A stretch of DNA of 64,000 nt from Rhodopseudomonas sp. (lineage in GTDB: Bacteria > Pseudomonadota > Alphaproteobacteria > Rhizobiales > Xanthobacteraceae): NCBI GenBank assembly GCA_016124795.1, contig WGNB01000001.1:224659-288658 (forward strand), written 5' to 3'. A model generated the notes under the pieces. It was given only the letters and a program-made list of their open reading frames with translations, did not search any database and had not been told where the DNA came from. Positions 60,206-64,000 of this stretch are shown here, in pieces. Every line of letters begins with the position of its first letter. Within the stretch, counting starts at the first letter, position 1. Both the position numbers and the translations under genes were made by a program.

Positions 60206-61036
60206 TTACGGCGAGAACGTCGCGCCGCCCGAGCCGCGCGTCGCCCAGCCGGTCATTTTGCGCTCGATGACGCTGGCCACCGCGTACATGATGATGCCCA
60301 TCACGCTGGTCACCAAAAGGCCGGCGAAGGCCAGCGGCACTTCGAACCGCGACGATGCCACCAGCATGAAATTGCCGATGCCCTTGTTGGAGCCGACAGT
60401 CTCCGCGATGATCGAACCGACGAAAGCCACCGTGATCGCGACCTTCAGCGAGGCGAAGAAATAGGGCATCGCGCGGGGCAAGCCGACCTTGGTGATCATC
60501 TGCCAGCGCGAGGCGCCAAGCGCGCGCAACACGTCCTGCATTTCCGGCTCCACCGTCGCGATGCCGGTCGCGACGTTGACCAAAATCGGGAAGAATGACA
60601 GCAGGAAGGCGGTGATGATCGCCGGAACCGCGCCGATGCCGAACCAGATGATCAGGATCGGCACCACCGCGACTTTCGGGATGGTGTTGAAGCCGACCAG
60701 CGCCGGATAAAGCCCGTCGTACATCAGCGATGACGAACCGATCAGAACGCCGCCGGCCAGGCCAAACAGGATCGCGAACAGGAAGCCGATCGCGGTGGTT
60801 ACGAAGGTTTGCCAGGCGTTGTCGAGCAGCGGGCCGTACCACTGAAAGCCGGCCTTGAAGATCGACGCCGGTCCCGGCAGCACGAATTCCTCGATTTTGA
60901 AGGCGATGACGGCCAACTGCCACAGCAGGAAAATCGCAACCACTACGAGCCACGGCAGGACACGGCGAAAGACCTTGTTGCGCGTGAACGGGCGGCGGCG
61001 CGGCCGGCGTGTGGGGGTAATCATGATTTCGGTCAT
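60206..61036 (-). CDS. SsuC-like ABC transporter permease
   Basis: The 276-residue protein has about six hydrophobic helices and the permease loop DVLRALGASRWQMITKVGLP (about 167-186). A basic N-terminal tail (TRRPRRRPFTRNKVFRR) precedes the first helix. The start overlaps the ATPase stop by 4 bases. No binding protein of the matching type is encoded next to it, so the importer is incomplete in this window. Confidence 0.9.
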   Translation of the reverse strand: MTEIMITPTRRPRRRPFTRNKVFRRVLPWLVVVAIFLLWQLAVIAFKIEEFVLPGPASIFKAGFQWYGPLLDNAWQTFVTTAIGFLFAILFGLAGGVLIGSSSLMYDGLYPALVGFNTIPKVAVVPILIIWFGIGAVPAIITAFLLSFFPILVNVATGIATVEPEMQDVLRALGASRWQMITKVGLPRAMPYFFASLKVAITVAFVGSIIAETVGSNKGIGNFMLVASSRFEVPLAFAGLLVTSVMGIIMYAVASVIERKMTGWATRGSGGATFSP

Positions 61037-61824
61037 GCGGCCTCTCTGGCGTCGTTGATATGGTCGCGCAGTTCCTGGACCATGCCGACGGCGTAAGGTT
61101 CGTAGGTCATCGACAGCGTGCGCGGACGCGGCAAGTCGACGGTCTTGTTGGCGATAATCCGGCCTGGCCGGGCGCTCATCACCAGCACGCGATCGGCCAG
61201 AAACACCGCCTCGCGCAGGTCATGAGTGACGAAAATCACCGTTGGGCGCCGCGCCAACCAGATTTCCTGAAGCGCCAGCCACAGCTCTTCGCGCGTAAAC
61301 ATGTCGAGCGCGCCGAAGGGCTCGTCCAGCATCAGTAACGACGGTTCATGGATCAGGGCCCGGCAGATCGAAGCGCGTTGCTGCATGCCGCCCGATAATT
61401 GCCAGGGGAATTTTTCTTCGAAGCCCTTGAGGCCAACCAGAGCCAAGAGATCGCGGGCCTTGGTCTCGTACATCGCGCGTTCGCGCTTGAGCTTCTGGCT
61501 GTGCGGTTTGACGATTTCAAGCGGCAACATGACGTTGTCGAGGGTCGTGCGCCACGGCAGCAGCGTCGGGTTCTGGAAAGCCATGCCGGTGAAGCTCAAG
61601 GGCCGGTCGACCTCGCGGGCATTGACGATGACCGCGCCTTCGGACGCGGGCCATAAGCCAGTGACGACCTTCATCAGCGTCGACTTGCCGCACCCGGACG
61701 GGCCGACAACGGCGACGAACTCGCCGCTGTCTACATGCATCGACATGTCCTGTAAGGCCAGTGTGCCGTCACCGTCTTCGCCGTAGCGGAGCGACACATG
61801 GTCGAGATCAACAAATTTTTTCAT
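61033..61824 (-). CDS. SsuB-like ABC transporter ATPase
   Basis: The 263-residue ATPase has Walker A VGPSGCGKSTLMK (about 39-51), signature QLSGGMQQRASICRAL and Walker B LLMLDEPFGALD, as in nitrate, sulfonate and taurine importers. It lies 33 bases after the acetamidase/formamidase gene and overlaps the permease by 4 bases. The coupling to an amidase suggests uptake of an amide-type nitrogen compound (inference). Confidence 0.92.
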   Translation of the reverse strand: MKKFVDLDHVSLRYGEDGDGTLALQDMSMHVDSGEFVAVVGPSGCGKSTLMKVVTGLWPASEGAVIVNAREVDRPLSFTGMAFQNPTLLPWRTTLDNVMLPLEIVKPHSQKLKRERAMYETKARDLLALVGLKGFEEKFPWQLSGGMQQRASICRALIHEPSLLMLDEPFGALDMFTREELWLALQEIWLARRPTVIFVTHDLREAVFLADRVLVMSARPGRIIANKTVDLPRPRTLSMTYEPYAVGMVQELRDHINDAREAA

Positions 61825-61857
61825 ACGCGAATGTCCAATTTATCCTTATTTTATGGG

Positions 61858-62808
61858 TCATTTCGGCTTTCGCAGGATCGATTTTGCGATCATGGCATGG
61901 ACGCCTTTGTTGTTGTTCACCGTCTGGGTGATGTGCAGGTCGGTCGCGAAGCTACACAAGGCATAGGCCTCGTCCTTATGAATGCCGGTGAGCGTCACGA
62001 TCCAGTCGATCATCGCCTTGAGCGCTTGCTGGGCGGCGTCGTCGAGGTCGGTATCGAGCCCGAAAGTGATCAGGTGGGCCGGTGTTTCGCCGCGTGGCAT
62101 GGTCCAGCCGAGGCCCTTGCGAACGTGGAATTCAAAGGTGCCTTTGAGCGAGGTCTCGATCGCGGTGCCGTCGACTTCACCGTGGCCTTGCGCGGCATGC
62201 CCGTCGCCGGTTGAGAACAACGCACCGTCATTCCAGACCGGAAGGTAGATCGTGGAGCCGGCCACGAGATCCTTGCAATCGAGATTGCCGCCGAATTCGC
62301 GCGGTTCCTTGCTGTTCTGGCGGCCGTAAGCTTTTGGCGGCGCGACGGCGAGTTGGCCGAAGAACGGCGCCATCGGCACCTTGAGGCCCGATGGTGTCGT
62401 TGCCATGTTGGTTGCCTTGTCGAGCCCGACATGGATCATACGGTAGTAGGGGAAATCCTCCGGAATCGTGCCCATATAGGCGCGGAACAAGTTGAAACCC
62501 CAGTTCTGCCGCAACTCGATGTCGAGGATTTTAACTTCGAGAACGTCGCCGACCTTGGCGTCCTTGACGTAGATCGGTCCGGTCAGGATGTGATTGCCCG
62601 AACCGCGCTTGACCTTCTCATGAATGAGTTTGAGGTCGGGTAGAACCGAGAAGCCCGAATCCGCCGGCGGCATCCATTCGGGATTGCCGGAGACACATTC
62701 GATGGTGACTTGATCGCCGGAGTCGATTGTCAGCGCCGGCGAAAGTCCGCCATCGAAATAGCCCCAGTGGACCGTTTCCGGCGTCGATTGCAAAGTGTGG
62801 TGGGTCAT
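61858..62808 (-). CDS. fmdA: Acetamidase/formamidase family amidase
   Basis: The 316-residue protein matches the FmdA_AmdA family: HWGYFDGGLSPALTIDSGD (about 14-32), GNPEWMPPADSGF, HILTGPIYVKDAKVGDVLEV (about 73-92), FGGNLDCKDLVAGSTIYLPV and GDGHAAQGHGEVDGTAIET. These zinc amidases release ammonia from formamide, acetamide or related small amides. It is followed by the ABC ATPase and permease, and preceded by the second deacetylase-fold gene, in one minus-strand unit. Confidence 0.92.
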   Translation of the reverse strand: MTHHTLQSTPETVHWGYFDGGLSPALTIDSGDQVTIECVSGNPEWMPPADSGFSVLPDLKLIHEKVKRGSGNHILTGPIYVKDAKVGDVLEVKILDIELRQNWGFNLFRAYMGTIPEDFPYYRMIHVGLDKATNMATTPSGLKVPMAPFFGQLAVAPPKAYGRQNSKEPREFGGNLDCKDLVAGSTIYLPVWNDGALFSTGDGHAAQGHGEVDGTAIETSLKGTFEFHVRKGLGWTMPRGETPAHLITFGLDTDLDDAAQQALKAMIDWIVTLTGIHKDEAYALCSFATDLHITQTVNNNKGVHAMIAKSILRKPK

Positions 62809-62867
62809 GAATTTCTCTAGGTCTGTAAATGGTTTGGCATGATTACGGCACGCGCGAATACGCCGCT

Positions 62868-63770
62868 TCAGCTACCCGGAATGACCCCCGGCTTCTGTTC
62901 GAAGCAGTACTTGGCGATATCGCCCGCGCGCGTGAACCAGACCTGGTCGGCGTGTTTGTGATTGACGCAATGCTTGATCGCTTGGCGTAGCGGGCGCAGC
63001 CGGAAAGGCTGGCCGACGATGAAGCCGTGCAACGACAGTGCAAAGACCAGGGGTTGCTTTTCCGAGGCCTCAAGCAATTCCTCGAATTGATCGACGATCA
63101 TGTCGGCGAACTCACGGCCCGATTGATCGCGCAAGGCCAGCATACCCGCGTCATTCAGCTCCATCGGATAGGGTACCGACAGCAGCGGGCCGGAGCGTGT
63201 CCGCATCCAGATAGGCTGGTCGTCGAAAGGCCAGTCGAGCAGGTATGTGTAGCCGGCTTCCTTCAGCAAATCGGGCGTGACATTCGATTCGTTGGCGCCC
63301 GGACCCATCCAGCCGGCGGGCTTGACGCCGATGTATTTCTCAATGATTTCAGAACATTCCTGGAGCACGCGGGCTTCATCGTGTTCCCAGAACGACTTAA
63401 GCACCTCGGCATTGGTCCGGCCGTGGCCGCAGACCTCGTCGCCGCGTGCTTTGATCTTGGCGACGATGTCCGGATAATTGTAGCAAACGGCGCTGTTGAG
63501 AAGGATGGTGGCCGGCAGTTTCAGTTCATCGAGAATCTCGAAAAGACGCCAGTTACCGACGCGATTTCCATAGTCACGCCAGGCGAAATTGCGCGTGGTT
63601 TGCGGGCCGCCACGGTTCGCAGGGTCCATCCCGAGGCCCGCGCCAAAGGCGAAATGTTCGATGTTCAGTGCGATATAGAAGGCCAGCCGCTTGCCGCCGG
63701 GCCAGCTATAAGTCGGACGCGCGGTCACGTTGGAGTGATCGTAACGGGTATGGGTTGGAACCTTAAGCAT
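62868..63770 (-). CDS. Polysaccharide-deacetylase-fold hydrolase (PuuE/allantoinase-like), paralogue 2
   Basis: The 300-residue protein is related to the protein at 56301-57200. Shared features are NIEHFAFG in place of TFDDG, HGRTNAEVLKSFWEHDE, GWMGPGANESNVTPDLLKEA (about 153-172) and PMELNDAGML. It lies 60 bases upstream of the formamidase gene as first gene of the operon and 122 bases from the IS3 transposase fragment. Hydrolysis of a cyclic amide or ureide before amidase action is the likely type of reaction (inference). Confidence 0.86.
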   Translation of the reverse strand: MLKVPTHTRYDHSNVTARPTYSWPGGKRLAFYIALNIEHFAFGAGLGMDPANRGGPQTTRNFAWRDYGNRVGNWRLFEILDELKLPATILLNSAVCYNYPDIVAKIKARGDEVCGHGRTNAEVLKSFWEHDEARVLQECSEIIEKYIGVKPAGWMGPGANESNVTPDLLKEAGYTYLLDWPFDDQPIWMRTRSGPLLSVPYPMELNDAGMLALRDQSGREFADMIVDQFEELLEASEKQPLVFALSLHGFIVGQPFRLRPLRQAIKHCVNHKHADQVWFTRAGDIAKYCFEQKPGVIPGS

Positions 63771-63891
63771 TCCATTAACTCCGGCTGGCCAGACAAGTGA
63801 TGGCGATTGTGAGGCGCACCTTGGCGCGGTAACGGCGCGTGCGCGCGTGCAAGGTGTTTACTGGCCTGCACCCGGTTCGGATGACACCCGG

Positions 63892-64000
63892 TTAAGCTAA
63901 TCCTGCCTTCATCTCAAAGTCCATTGGGCTCACATATCCGATGGTGGAGTGGCGCCGTTTTGGGTTGTAGAAGCGTTCGATATAGTCGAACACGTCGGCC
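63892..64000 (-). mobile_element. IS3-family transposase (orfB) 3' end, cut by the window edge
   Basis: The last 35 codons of an IS3-type orfB are present: DYIERFYNPKRRHSTIGY then VSPMDFEMKAGLA and TAA. The RRHSTIGY motif belongs to the integrase catalytic core. The gene continues beyond the right edge. A possible element end, TGTTTACTGG, begins at 63855; inverted-repeat partners are off the window, so the boundary is uncertain. The element borders the deacetylase-formamidase-ABC operon. Confidence 0.88.

Noticed and set aside
1..64000. CRISPR arrays, rRNA, riboswitches, origin or attachment sites
   Set aside because: None was seen; the only regular repeat is the short 13-bp array at 25944-25995.

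Overview
The window is GC-rich bacterial chromosome, almost wholly coding, and consists of catabolic and transport genes with no housekeeping genes, rRNA or tRNA that I can see. The mix of CoxLMS-type molybdenum hydroxylases, Liv-type ABC importers, TctC and TAXI binding proteins and many local regulators suggests an alphaproteobacterium, probably Hyphomicrobiales (inference from gene content; no marker gene is present). Seven regulators (MarR, TetR, IclR, HpaR-like MarR, AraC, LysR, GntR) each sit beside their own module.

Layout. (1) 29-9740: a three-subunit molybdenum hydroxylase with a CoxG domain fused to its FeS subunit, MarR, a Rieske ferredoxin, a DUF1116 protein, an amidohydrolase, a phosphoribosyltransferase and an agmatinase-type ureohydrolase; together they look like breakdown of a nitrogen-containing, perhaps heterocyclic, compound. 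(2) 9875-18549: livKHMGF importer, an acyl-CoA ligase, TetR and a MetE-like methyltransferase, tied together by three copies of a TetR-type operator. (3) 18623-26905: IclR, orphan TctC, a class A flavin monooxygenase, an HpaR-like MarR and HpaE/HpaD/HpaG-like enzymes, forming a partial homoprotocatechuate-type meta-cleavage route. (4) 27008-42254 (minus): AraC, then about 14 kb of near-continuous cistrons: a second molybdenum hydroxylase (this time CoxG is fused to the large subunit), CoA ligase, enoyl-CoA hydratase, a complete Liv ABC importer and a TAXI/TRAP transporter.

(5) 42931-55582: a UbiD decarboxylase, then NDP-forming acyl-CoA synthetase, enoyl-CoA hydratase, an NMT1/SsuABC-like importer with an embedded LysR, and a thiolase/DUF35/paired acyl-CoA dehydrogenase block that resembles steroid-side-chain-type beta-oxidation with retro-aldol cleavage. 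Two near-identical 16-bp palindromes suggest that LysR controls both halves. (6) 55591-63770: a GntR-controlled cluster of C-C and C-N hydrolases (alpha/beta hydrolase, isochorismatase family, two PuuE-like deacetylases, FAH family, acetamidase/formamidase) plus an ABC permease/ATPase lacking a binding protein. (7) The right edge holds the 3' end of an IS3-family transposase.

The most useful new signals are the shared operator sequences that delimit three regulons (TetR, HpaR-like, LysR), the two different CoxG fusions, and two multi-hydrolase clusters whose substrates I cannot name.
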